This document shows positions 41,140 to 49,881 of a stretch of DNA of 64,000 nt, piece by piece. The DNA is taken from contig JAVQMD010000005.1 of the NCBI GenBank assembly GCA_032595675.1, positions 1 through 64,000 of the forward strand. Reading direction: 5' to 3'. The notes under the pieces are model-generated. The model had not been told where the DNA came from, did not search any database, and saw only the letters and a program-made list of their open reading frames with translations. The stretch is from Candidatus Electrothrix rattekaaiensis (GTDB lineage: Bacteria; Desulfobacterota; Desulfobulbia; Desulfobulbales; Desulfobulbaceae). Each line of letters begins with the position of its first letter. The stretch's first letter is position 1. Both the position numbers and the translations under genes were made by a program.

Positions 41140-43605
41140 TTACTCCGGCTTAAAAAAGCGGAGCCGATTGGCATTGGAAACTACGGTGACCGAAGACAGG
41201 GCCATAGCTGCCGAGGCAAACATGGGCGGGAGCAGCCAACCGGTAAAGGGAAAGAACAAGCCAGCAGCCAGCGGGATGCCTAGGACATTATAGATAAAGG
41301 CCCCAAACAGGTTCTGTTTGATATTAGCGAGAGTGGCCCTGGAAATTCCGATTGCCACGGACACCAAGGCCAGCGAATCACCGGCCAAGGTGATATCCCC
41401 GTTGTCAATAGCCACATCGGTGCCCGAGCCAATGGCAAAACCGGTATCTGCTTGGGCAAGGGCGGGGGCATCATTGACCCCGTCACCGGCCATGCCGACC
41501 TTATAGCCCTTTGCCTGGAGATCCTGCACAACCTGAAGTTTTTCCTGGGGCAGCATCTCGGCGTGAATTTCTTTAATCCCCATCTCAGCAGCCACAGCTT
41601 CGGCAGCGGCCCGACTGTCTCCGGTACACATGACTACGGTAATCCCCTGGGCCTGCAATTGTTTTACTGCGGCAGCAGAATCAGCACGGACGGGATCCCG
41701 CAGGATCAGCAAGCCCTGTACCTTCTGGGCATCAGCCAGCCAAATCGGGGTCGCGCCCTGAGCCGCCTGCTCATCAGCGATTACCACCAGATTCTTTGGC
41801 AAGGCCTGCCCCTTATCTTTTCTCTTTTCTTCCATAAAACGCCGAGTACCGAGCAACCAGGTCTGCTGCTCAATCCGCGCCTGCACTCCCTTGCCCGGAA
41901 CAGAGGAAAATTCCTCAACAGGAAAAAGCGAGATCTTCTTTTCTTCCGCACTCCTGACCACTGCTTCAGCCAAAGGATGTTCCGAGCCTGCTTCAAGGCT
42001 GGCAGCTATCTGGAGAAGCTCGGTCTCATCCTCTCCTGTTGCCGGATAGATCTCCGTCACGGTCGGGCGACCTTGGGTCAGAGTCCCGGTTTTATCCACC
42101 ACCAGATGGGTTGTGGCTGCTGCGGATTGAAGACCGTCCGGGTTGCGGACCAGGATATTCAACTCAGCGGCCCGGCTGGTGCCGACCATAATCGCTATGG
42201 GTGCGGCAAGCCCCAGAGCGCAGGGACAGGCAATAACCAAGACCGCAATAGCAGCGGTCAGGGCATAGGGCAGGGGAGGGCTGGGACCGACCCCAAGCCA
42301 GATCCCAAAAACAATGAAAGAAAGCAGAATAACCGTGGGAACGAAAATCCCAGCAACTCGGTCCGCCAACCTGCCGATGGGCGGTTTGCCCAATTGGGCC
42401 TGCCTGACCATACGAATGATATGGGCCAAGGTGGTGTCCTCACCTGTGCCGGTCACGCTGAAAAGGAATGAACCAGTGGTGTTGACCGTACCGCCGGTCA
42501 CCTGATCACCCGGTACTTTCTTCACAGGCAGGGGCTCACCGGTGAGCATGGCTTCGTCCACAGCCGTGGAGCCTTCCGCAATTCTGCCGTCAAGAGGGAT
42601 CTTTTCACCGGGCCGCACCCGGACGACATCACCACGGCGGACAAGGGAAACCGGGATTTCCACCTCACCTGTCAGCTCATCAGCCACCTCGTTGTCCTTC
42701 CGTACAATCCGGGCAGATTTTGCCCGCAGGCCGACAAGAGAGCTGATCGCCTCACGAGTAGTCTGTTTGGCACGAACCTCCAAGGCATGGCCGAATTGGA
42801 GAAAAGCCAGGATCATCACCGAGGCATCAAGGTACAGACGTGCTTCCCGGCCCGGTATGAAATCAGGCCAGAGTATAAGGAGGAGGGAGGCCAGCCAGGC
42901 AGCGGAGGTGCTGAGCGCGACCAGGGTATCCATAGTAGCTGTTCCGTGCCGAGCATGTTTCCAGGCTGTAATATAATACATCCCGCCGCTGAAAGACATG
43001 ACAGCAAGGCAGAGCAAGGCGAGGAGAAACCAGAAAAAACGCGCCTCGCTCAGCGCAGGAAAAAGGCCAGACATTTCCCCGGCCATAATCCCAAAGCCGG
43101 TGCAAGCCGCGACAGCTGCTTTTTGCCAGGAACGACGTATTTCCTTCCGGGTTTCCTCGGCCTCCTGCTGATAGGGGTCGGCATACTGCTCTTCAATCTG
43201 AACAGCTATCTCCGCCTCCTTTAACAGGAGAAGGACATCAGCCGGGTGCAGAACCGTTGATACTTTCAGGCGACCGTCCTGCTCTGATAATTCTATCCCC
43301 AGATCAGGCCCGGTGAGCACCTGGAGGATCTTTTCTCTTGCCGGGGTACCATCGGGAAAAGATAAGAAAAAATCAGTCCCCTCTTCCCCTGCAAGCAGGG
43401 ATGCCTTATAACCACGGGTACTGATTGCCTCAAGTACCTGCTGCGGATCTCCGCCGACAACCTCAGCCTTTTTCTCAATTAGATTAACAGACCCGCTCTC
43501 AACTCCGTCCACCGCCATGATAGCCTGCTCAACCCTGCGTACACAGGCTGCGCAGGTCATATCATTGACTTGGAGAGTATAGGGCACACTGTTTTTTTTA
43601 GGCAT
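41140..43605 (-). CDS. copA: Copper-translocating P-type ATPase
   Basis: The start is placed at ATG 43605 ([20 protein letters not shown]); the frame extends to 43674 but with poor ribosome-site spacing. The product has about 821 residues. An N-terminal heavy-metal domain with the MTCAACV metal site is followed by a second degenerate domain, then the P1B core: TGEPLP actuator loop, the [10 protein letters not shown] membrane metal site, DKTGTLTQG phosphorylation loop, SEHPLAEAV (HP motif), and [19 protein letters not shown] with these C-terminal membrane residues indicates Cu+ export. A copper chaperone or regulator gene is not adjacent. Confidence 0.92.
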   Translation of the reverse strand: MPKKNSVPYTLQVNDMTCAACVRRVEQAIMAVDGVESGSVNLIEKKAEVVGGDPQQVLEAISTRGYKASLLAGEEGTDFFLSFPDGTPAREKILQVLTGPDLGIELSEQDGRLKVSTVLHPADVLLLLKEAEIAVQIEEQYADPYQQEAEETRKEIRRSWQKAAVAACTGFGIMAGEMSGLFPALSEARFFWFLLALLCLAVMSFSGGMYYITAWKHARHGTATMDTLVALSTSAAWLASLLLILWPDFIPGREARLYLDASVMILAFLQFGHALEVRAKQTTREAISSLVGLRAKSARIVRKDNEVADELTGEVEIPVSLVRRGDVVRVRPGEKIPLDGRIAEGSTAVDEAMLTGEPLPVKKVPGDQVTGGTVNTTGSFLFSVTGTGEDTTLAHIIRMVRQAQLGKPPIGRLADRVAGIFVPTVILLSFIVFGIWLGVGPSPPLPYALTAAIAVLVIACPCALGLAAPIAIMVGTSRAAELNILVRNPDGLQSAAATTHLVVDKTGTLTQGRPTVTEIYPATGEDETELLQIAASLEAGSEHPLAEAVVRSAEEKKISLFPVEEFSSVPGKGVQARIEQQTWLLGTRRFMEEKRKDKGQALPKNLVVIADEQAAQGATPIWLADAQKVQGLLILRDPVRADSAAAVKQLQAQGITVVMCTGDSRAAAEAVAAEMGIKEIHAEMLPQEKLQVVQDLQAKGYKVGMAGDGVNDAPALAQADTGFAIGSGTDVAIDNGDITLAGDSLALVSVAIGISRATLANIKQNLFGAFIYNVLGIPLAAGLFFPFTGWLLPPMFASAAMALSSVTVVSNANRLRFFKPE

Positions 43606-43718
43606 ATGCTTCTGTTGTTGAGGTGATAGGGGAGAGGGGGGATAAACAACCACACAGCCAGCATGGTTGTTCATCCTCCGGGGAGGGACGTTCTTCTTTT
43701 GCCTGTCAGCAAAGGTTG

Positions 43719-44207
43719 TTAGATGATATCCAGCTGTTTTGTCGCCAGAGGAATTTCTACATCAGGTTCACCACTCACCTGACACGTCAGTTGGGTGCTG
43801 CCGACAGCAAGAGCCAGTCCTTCCAGACTCAGCACATCGCTGTCCCCGATACCTAGGGTGCCAGCCCGTTCAATAGTCACGGGGCCACCGCCGCGAATAG
43901 TGGCACGAGGATAGAGGGTCATCTCGTCAACCTCTGCATTCGGTGCCAACTCGATCAAGTCGCCTGAAGCAGGGTCCACGCCTTTATAACCGGTCCCGTC
44001 CTTGTCAGGATTTGTCTCTGGAACCAGCAGCTTTGCCTTTGTCGGATCTTCCACTTTAACATGATAGCGAACATTTTCCAGATGAACAGCATCCGGCTCG
44101 GATGAATTCGTTGTTGTCATGCTGAAGGAAAACTTCTTTGCCGGACGAATTTTCCTGCTCCCTATAAGGTCAAATAACGAATGAATTGTTACACTAATAT
44201 CAGCCAT
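43719..44207 (-). CDS. Conserved-looking protein of unknown function, beta-rich
   Basis: This 162-residue protein starts at ATG 44207 after AAGGAGAAAATT, a strong ribosome site. The N-terminus ([20 protein letters not shown]) is followed by alternating strands, an acidic central loop with [14 protein letters not shown], and a C-terminal strand-rich half ([20 protein letters not shown]). There is no signal peptide. It looks like a small beta-sandwich. I do not recognise the family. It is separated from copA by 110 bases on the same strand and may or may not be co-transcribed. Confidence 0.6.
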   Translation of the reverse strand: MADISVTIHSLFDLIGSRKIRPAKKFSFSMTTTNSSEPDAVHLENVRYHVKVEDPTKAKLLVPETNPDKDGTGYKGVDPASGDLIELAPNAEVDEMTLYPRATIRGGGPVTIERAGTLGIGDSDVLSLEGLALAVGSTQLTCQVSGEPDVEIPLATKQLDII

Positions 44208-44379
44208 AATTTTCTCCTTGGTTTTTTAAAAAAGGGCAAATACACAAGTTTGCCCCTACGGCACCCGAAATAGCGGGTAGAATATTCTTGTTGAATCCCT
44301 TATTCATATCATCCTGCGGAGCCATAAACCGCCACATCAGGATGAAGCGGCCGCGACACCGGTCCAAGCAGCATTCCAT
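44200..44379 (-). CDS. Possible small protein (59 residues) upstream of the unknown beta-rich gene
   Basis: ATG 44379 lies 7 bases after GGAGGA, the best-spaced ribosome site in this gap. The frame starts MECCLDRCRGRFILMWRF and ends inside the start region of the next gene, overlapping it by 8 bases (TGA within ATGGCTGA), an arrangement typical of translational coupling. Against it, the frame runs through the dispersed palindrome at 44234-44255, and other short frames are open here, including one reading MLLGPVSRPLHPDVAVYGSA. It may instead be a leader region. Confidence 0.3.
   Translation of the reverse strand: MECCLDRCRGRFILMWRFMAPQDDMNKGFNKNILPAISGAVGANLCICPFLKNQGENYG
44234..44255. repeat. 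Dispersed palindrome of the TAGGGGC..GCCC family
   Basis: GGGCAAA (44234-44240) pairs with TTTGCCC (44249-44255), followed by CCTACG. On the minus strand it reads as a hairpin followed by six T residues, so it could terminate or attenuate transcription entering the gene at 43719-44207. From 44380 to 44513 I see no other feature. Confidence 0.6.
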
Positions 44380-44648
44380 TGTTCACTCCTCCTTTTTTGA
44401 ATGAACTTGAATCAGCTGTTAACAAGCTGCTTATACAAACAGTTGCACAGACACTTCAATAACTCAAGGAACAGTCTTGTAAACAGAAAGATATAAAGAA
44501 ACTTTATGCGACATTGTGGTGTGTTGTCAAGACAGAACGAAGAAAAGAAAAAGGGGGACAACCCTGTCGGTTTATGGGTATGATGCATAAGGTATTCATA
44601 CTTCAACGCCTTCTATTAAACTCAGGAGCAAAAACTGGAGAGCCGGTT

Positions 44649-46379
44649 ATGAAAAAACGGGTATTATACAGCGAAGCGAACTATGCGGCAATCGTGCGCA
44701 AGAACGGCTACTTTGTCGATAAAACTGAATATCTGGAAAAACTGGAAACCGTTACCAATCCTGTTTTCCTGCGCCCGAGGCGTTTCGGCAAATCTCTGCT
44801 CTGCTCTATCCTGCGTTCCTATTACGACCTCAATCATGCTGATGACTTTGAAGAGCTTTTCGGGCATACCTGGATAGGACGGCATCCCACGGCGGATCGG
44901 AATCAGTTCGTCATTCTTTCGCTGAACTTTTCCGTGATATCCATCGGAACTGATATTCAACAGATAGAAAGCAGTTTCAGAAATCACTGCAATACGGCCC
45001 TGTGTTCCTTACGGGATATCTATGCGCCGCTGTTTGCTGATATGCCTGACCTTTCATTGGATGCTCCGGTTGCCGACAATCTGACCCAGCTGCTCCAGTA
45101 TATTCAGGCGAGGCGGCTCCCCTCAATTTATCTGATTATTGATGAATACGACAATTTCGCCAACCAGCTGGTCATCACCAACAGAGATCGACTGTATCAA
45201 GAACTTACTGCGGACGATGGCTTTTTCAAGACCTTTTTCAAAACCCTGAAGCAGGGCCGTGAAACAGGCGCGATCCACAACGTGTTCATCACCGGGGTGC
45301 TGCCCATTGCCATTGACGACATGGCATCAGGTTTCAATGTGGCCAAGTTCATCTCCCTAGACCCGAAATTTGAACATATGCTCGGCTTTACCCAGAAAGA
45401 AGCAGATCAGCTCCTTGATGCGGTGTACCGAGATTACGACATTGATCCCGCCACCCGGCAGGATGTGGGCGCAGTGATGAAAAATCAGTATAACGGATAT
45501 CATCTGGTCAGGGCACAGGGCGAAACCCTGTATAATTCCACCCTGGTCATGTATTTCCTGGACTGGCTTCAGGAATATAAAACCATCCCGGAACGCCTGA
45601 CCGATTTGAATTTGAAAACCGACCTGCACTGGGTTAAACGCCTGACCGCCTCCAATCCGCAGCTCACAGAAGAATTCATCGACCGCCTGACCATTCACAG
45701 CACCATCCCTTACGATAAGGTCATGCTGGAAGAAAAATTCAACATGCATCAGTTCTTTGACAAGGGATTCTTTCCGATCTCTTTTTTTTACCTCGGCATG
45801 TTGACGCTGAAGGACTCTTATTATTTGCAGCTGCCCAACCTGAATATGCGGAGGATCTTTACCCAGTATTTCAACGAAATTCACCGAATCGACGTGTCCA
45901 CCCGCCATACCGAGTATATGCAGGCGTTTTCCGACAAGCCCGAGCTGGAACCCCTGTTTGCGGGCTACTGGCGGGAGTATGTGTCTCAGCTACCTGAAGC
46001 GATTTTTCAGCAGGTCAACGAGAACTTCTACCGCACCACCTTTTACGAACTGTGCAGCCGCTATCTCTCCCGCTGGTTCACCTGGCATGTGGAACGCTCC
46101 TACCCCCAGGGCCGCAGTGATCTGGAATTCGTGGGTAAATACAATGAAATCTACGCCGGTCTGCGCTGGGTGATCGAATTCAAGTATTTTTCCAATACCG
46201 AATTCAGAAAATTCAAAACAGGGATCAAGGATTTTCAGCTGCAAGAGGAAGATACAGAGCAGATCAGGGGCTATGCCGAGGGAGTACGACAGGAATACCC
46301 GGAGGCGCGGGTCTCCTTATTTGTGATCTACTGTATCGGTAATCAGGGGTTTCGGGTGTTTAGTGTGGAAAATGGATAA
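44649..46379 (+). CDS. AAA-ATPase-like / PD-(D/E)XK nuclease protein (DUF1703-type)
   Basis: ATG 44649 follows GGAGAGCCGGTT; an upstream in-frame GTG lacks support. The product has 576 residues. The N-terminal AAA-ATPase_like domain has NGYFVDKTEYLEKL, the unusual P-loop RPRRFGKSLLCS, and LIIDEYDNFANQL (Walker B). The C-terminal PDDEXK_9 nuclease has PQGRSDLEFVGKY and LRWVIEFKYFSN (Asp, Glu-x-Lys). This family is abundant in anaerobes and is suspected to act in nucleic-acid conflict or recombination; the role is not established. A relative on the other strand faces it at 46437-47981. Confidence 0.88.
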   Translation: MKKRVLYSEANYAAIVRKNGYFVDKTEYLEKLETVTNPVFLRPRRFGKSLLCSILRSYYDLNHADDFEELFGHTWIGRHPTADRNQFVILSLNFSVISIGTDIQQIESSFRNHCNTALCSLRDIYAPLFADMPDLSLDAPVADNLTQLLQYIQARRLPSIYLIIDEYDNFANQLVITNRDRLYQELTADDGFFKTFFKTLKQGRETGAIHNVFITGVLPIAIDDMASGFNVAKFISLDPKFEHMLGFTQKEADQLLDAVYRDYDIDPATRQDVGAVMKNQYNGYHLVRAQGETLYNSTLVMYFLDWLQEYKTIPERLTDLNLKTDLHWVKRLTASNPQLTEEFIDRLTIHSTIPYDKVMLEEKFNMHQFFDKGFFPISFFYLGMLTLKDSYYLQLPNLNMRRIFTQYFNEIHRIDVSTRHTEYMQAFSDKPELEPLFAGYWREYVSQLPEAIFQQVNENFYRTTFYELCSRYLSRWFTWHVERSYPQGRSDLEFVGKYNEIYAGLRWVIEFKYFSNTEFRKFKTGIKDFQLQEEDTEQIRGYAEGVRQEYPEARVSLFVIYCIGNQGFRVFSVENG

Positions 46380-46436
46380 CAAACACAGTATACGGTGGCA
46401 CCAAAGTGTGGGAAACAGAATGAGGAGGGAGAATGG

Positions 46437-47981
46437 TCATGGGCCAAGACTTTCTTCTACCCACGCGCCTATATTGCGCTCTTGCCGATCAAACGCCACA
46501 CCCAACAAAATAACTTCCTTTCCGCACCCTTGGTACTTTTGTGCATATTGTTTATCCTTGATTTGCTGCAAGGCTTCATCTTGAGTCCCTTGTAATTTGA
46601 ACTCCAACACATAAATAAGCGTTTCAGTTTGCACAACACAATCAATGCGGCCCTTGTTCGTCCTGACTTCTGCTTCTATCAAAAATCCCAGTAATTTGAA
46701 GATCGCGAAAAAAATTGATTGGTAATACTTCTCAAGATCTATGGTGATTTCATAGGGAATATTGGCAAAAAATAATTTCAGGGTTGCAAAAACATGCTCA
46801 ATATTTTTATCTTTAAACCCCTTGACCAGTTGTTCAATATAGATTGGGCCGATACCCTTTTCGACATACGCATAGTGCTCGACAATGGACTTGTAAAAAG
46901 AATCACGCACTTCTCTGTTGGGAAAATCAAGTTGATACAAGGTTCCTGTCCAGGATGTAATGGTCAGGTAGCCTGTTTGGACAAATAGAGATTGTATGCT
47001 GGTATTCTCTGGCTCGCTGGCGTTCAGTCCTTCTGGAGAAAGATATACGTTCTCCAAGTCTGAGAGCAGATACTGTTTGGCCTTGAGTCTCTCGATTAAA
47101 AATGTCGGGGTGGCACTTTGAAACCAGAAATTATCAAATTCCTGATTTTTACATAAGGAAAGGATGGAGTGGGGGTTATACACCGTAGTCCCGCTTCGGT
47201 GGAAGCGATAACCGTTATACCATTGCTTCACTTCAGCTTTCACCGTCTCCAGATCTTTCTTCTCAGTTGCTGCTAACGAGGTCAGTGCCTGCTCAAAATA
47301 ATTTTCCAATTCCTGTTGCGTGTACCCGCATAATGCACAGTAGTCTTTCCTCATGCTGATGTCATCAAGGTTGTTCATCCCTGAGAAAACGCTCACTTTG
47401 GAAAATTTGGAGACACCGGTTATAAATATAAAACGCAGATGTTCATCCAAGGCTTTCACGACCCCATAAAAGGCATTCATGGAAGTTTTCACATCGGCAA
47501 GTTGATCGGTTTCCAGGGTATTCAACAGCGGTTTATCATATTCATCGACTAACAGGACGACTTTTTGACCTGTTAGCCCATGAAGTCCGGTGACCAGCTG
47601 GTCGAATTGTCGCTCAAAGTGCTCACTGGTGAGTGGAATTTGGTGCTGAGCTGCTAGGGTCGTGACCTGCTCTGAGATAAAGGCTTCAAAACTGGTTGCG
47701 TTGAGAATTTTGGCTTTGGTGAATTCCAGTTTGATCACTGGGTGTTGAGCAAAGGGATAGTCTGTTGTCCTGATTAGTAAGTTTTCAAAAAGATTTTTCT
47801 CGCCACGAAACAAGGCGGCCAAGGTTGACACTAAGACCGATTTGCCAAACCGTCTGGGACGAGACAAGAAGTACCACTTCCCCTGGGTAATCAACTGGTG
47901 GATCAGTGCGGTTTTATCGACATACACATAGTCCTGTTCAATGATCTCAGAGAAAGTCTGTATACCTATTGGGTATTTCAT
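46437..47981 (-). CDS. AAA-ATPase-like / PD-(D/E)XK nuclease protein
   Basis: This 514-residue protein belongs to the same family as 44649-46379 but is only distantly similar. It starts MKYPIGIQTFSEIIEQDYVY, then VDKTALIHQLI, the P-loop SRPRRFGKSVLVST, VLLVDEYDKPLLNT (Walker B), FITGVSKFSKVSVFSGMNNL, and a C-terminal nuclease with KGRIDCVVQTE and IYVLEFKLQG. It converges with the preceding gene across 57 bases. No partner gene is adjacent. Confidence 0.9.
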   Translation of the reverse strand: MKYPIGIQTFSEIIEQDYVYVDKTALIHQLITQGKWYFLSRPRRFGKSVLVSTLAALFRGEKNLFENLLIRTTDYPFAQHPVIKLEFTKAKILNATSFEAFISEQVTTLAAQHQIPLTSEHFERQFDQLVTGLHGLTGQKVVLLVDEYDKPLLNTLETDQLADVKTSMNAFYGVVKALDEHLRFIFITGVSKFSKVSVFSGMNNLDDISMRKDYCALCGYTQQELENYFEQALTSLAATEKKDLETVKAEVKQWYNGYRFHRSGTTVYNPHSILSLCKNQEFDNFWFQSATPTFLIERLKAKQYLLSDLENVYLSPEGLNASEPENTSIQSLFVQTGYLTITSWTGTLYQLDFPNREVRDSFYKSIVEHYAYVEKGIGPIYIEQLVKGFKDKNIEHVFATLKLFFANIPYEITIDLEKYYQSIFFAIFKLLGFLIEAEVRTNKGRIDCVVQTETLIYVLEFKLQGTQDEALQQIKDKQYAQKYQGCGKEVILLGVAFDRQERNIGAWVEESLGP

Positions 47982-48134
47982 AATCTGTTATGCCCCCGTA
48001 TTCCGGTGTTGCTGTGCAAGAGTATAAAGGTTATACCAAATTTGCCGGAAAGCTCAAGCGTTGCGATTGGCCAACAGCTCAGTACGCTGGGGAAGATGGC
48101 TTGCAACATGAATAAACAACAAGGGAAAGAAACA

Positions 48135-48485
48135 ATGAAAGGTCTTGTCTTACTCATGGCAATCATGCTCACAGGAACGGCCCAGGCCGATGTGTCGCCG
48201 GAACAACAGCCGGAAGTGGCGCATTTGCTCAGCTTTGTTCGGTCCTCGCCCTGCACGATCAACCGAAACGGGGCAACCCATCAGGGCGAAGAAGCGGCTG
48301 CCCATATTCGAAAAAAATACGATTACTACAGGAACAAGATCAAGACAACAGAACAGTTTATCGAATACTCGGCAAGTAAGAGCACGATGAGCGGAAAATA
48401 CTATACTGTCCACTGTGATGGGCAGGAGCCGATACGGACACGGGACTGGTTGCTTCGGGAATTGGAAGAATATAGGGAAAAGTAG
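48135..48485 (+). CDS. DUF5329 periplasmic protein
   Basis: ATG 48135 is preferred: it follows AAGGGAAAGAAACA and starts a clear signal peptide (MKGLVLLMAIMLTGTAQA, cleavage before DVSP). The mature part has about 98 residues with the DUF5329 pattern: VAHLLSFVRSSPCTINRNG, AAAHIRKKYDYYRNKI, and SGKYYTVHCDGQEPI then WLLRELEEY. Two Cys residues probably form a disulfide. The function is unknown. The 21-bp repeat array starts 20 bases after its stop. Confidence 0.8.
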   Translation: MKGLVLLMAIMLTGTAQADVSPEQQPEVAHLLSFVRSSPCTINRNGATHQGEEAAAHIRKKYDYYRNKIKTTEQFIEYSASKSTMSGKYYTVHCDGQEPIRTRDWLLRELEEYREK

Positions 48486-48504
48486 GGAAAAGGGGATGTT
48501 TCAA

Positions 48505-48861
48505 TGGGTTAATTGCCACTAACAAAAGGTTCTCGGTTATCAAGAGAAGGTTATTTGCTCTTAACAAAAGGTTGTTGATAGCTGACAAAAGGTTCTCGGT
48601 TATCAACAGAAGGTTGTTTGCTCTTAACGAAAGGTTGTTGAGAGCTGGCAAAAGGTTCTCGGTTATCAACAGAAGGTTGTTTGCTCTTAACGAAAGGTTG
48701 TTGGTAGCTAACAAAAGGTTCTCGGTTATCAAGAGAAGGTTGTTTGCTCTGAACAAAAGGTTATTGGTAGCTAACAAAAGGTTCTCGGTTACCAAGAGAA
48801 GGTTGTTTGCTCTTAACGAAAGGTTGTTGGTAGCTGGTAAAAGGTTCTCAGCTATCAAGAG
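48505..48861. repeat. Array 2 of 21-bp tandem repeats with a 63-bp higher-order period (17 units)
   Basis: Three 21-bp unit types alternate in fixed order: AAGGTTCTCGGTTATCAA+CAG, AAGGTTGTTTGCTCTTAA+CGA, AAGGTTGTTGGTAGCTAA+CAA. The triplet recurs about five times. Plus-strand frames read as heptads (KRFSVIN, RRLFALN, ERLLVAN); the minus strand is also open over 174 codons as heptads (TENLLLA, TNNLSLR, ANNLLLI). Neither frame has a convincing start with a ribosome site. The 63-bp copies are far more alike than the 21-bp units, so the array has expanded recently by triplets. Confidence 0.85.
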
Positions 48862-49064
48862 GAACGTTTTGATAAAGAGCAAGGATGTGTCTCCGAGTGA
48901 AAATCCTTTGTCGCAGAAGGAAAAACCTGTATATCTTCCCTTTTTTTCTCGATAAGCATGTTCTTTATTCCTTGACAGGCATCAGGAAACGATTTAAACA
49001 GATTAATTGGTCCCTACAACTGCCTTTTCTCTCAGGCAAAATCCTTCATCAAGGAGGACATCTC

Positions 49065-49302
49065 ATGGCCTACAAACGCAAATCATCTCAAGTCGTCGCG
49101 GATGCCTAAGAACGGTTCGGTGATCTGCGGGCAATGACTTTAAGGCGGCGGAAAGGATCTTCGTGATTTGTCTTCGCAGATGCTTTCCGGGGTAAAAGTG
49201 AAGTACGGGAGGGACAGCAATGAGTATGAAATGGCGGGTGGAACTCGGTTGAGTGATAGACATCGGAAATCGCATGGTGGGGGGAAGAAGCCGGGGGAAT
49301 AG
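49065..49302 (+). pseudogene. Remnant of a small conserved gene, broken by a stop codon and a frameshift
   Basis: A good ribosome site (AAGGAGGACATCTC) precedes ATG 49065, which reads MAYKRKSSQVVADA and then TAA at 49107-49109. After the stop, the same frame gives ERFGDLRAM. A +1-shifted frame then reads GGKDLRDLSSQMLSGVKVKY, then GRDSNEYEMAGGTRLSDRHR and KSHGGGKKPGE, with a stop at 49300-49302. Small proteins with this start and this EYEMAGGTR end are familiar from other bacteria as hypothetical proteins. The remnant is shorter than I would expect, so an internal deletion is likely too. Confidence 0.6.
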
Positions 49303-49404
49303 TTCGGGCAACTCAGTAAGGCTTTTTTTTGCCAGACGAGATTATCCTAACCTTAAAAACAACGCATTTATAATTTGTAAGTGCCATTGGCATACACTAG
49401 AGAG

Positions 49405-49881
49405 ATGGAGCCAACCGAAAAAGAGAATTGGAAATGCAATAAGTATTACATAATAGCTCTTTTTTTATCGATTTTACTTTTATTGGTTTCACCTCCTTAT
49501 TGCGAGGTTATCTATAAGAAATATATAGACATTAGAGATGCTGCTAACGGTGACCCCAATGTGCAATTTTTGTCTTCTGTTTTTACTTTATTTGGTTTTT
49601 CTATAATTTATGTACTCGGGACACTTCTTAGAACACTTCGGAATAATTATATTAAAACAGAGGAGGAGTTCAAAGAACAGATACACGTAATGTCGGAGGA
49701 AAGAAAATATTTTTCTCAAGAGAAAGATTTGATTAATGAGCTAAGAGAAAAGGAGAAAGAGCTTGCGGGAAATAAATATGAAGGAAAAAAAATAGATAAC
49801 CTGCTTGACAGGATTAAAGATATCAAAAAGCAAATTAAAGACGTTCAAGACAAATTAAGCGTTTTAAATAGATCAATATGA
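49405..49881 (+). CDS. Membrane protein with cytoplasmic coiled coil, first gene of a three-gene NTPase island
   Basis: The start is taken as ATG 49405 (MEPTEKENWKCNKYYI); a GTG at 49381 is possible. The product has 158 residues. Two membrane segments (about residues 14-31 and 54-74) are followed by a long charged coiled coil (FKEQIHVMSEERKYF, then LINELREKEKELAG and IKDIKKQIKDVQDKL). It overlaps the next gene by ATGA. The base composition is much more A+T-rich than in the flanking genes. It is probably the membrane anchor or effector of the system formed with the two downstream NTPases. No known family was recognised. Confidence 0.65.
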   Translation: MEPTEKENWKCNKYYIIALFLSILLLLVSPPYCEVIYKKYIDIRDAANGDPNVQFLSSVFTLFGFSIIYVLGTLLRTLRNNYIKTEEEFKEQIHVMSEERKYFSQEKDLINELREKEKELAGNKYEGKKIDNLLDRIKDIKKQIKDVQDKLSVLNRSI

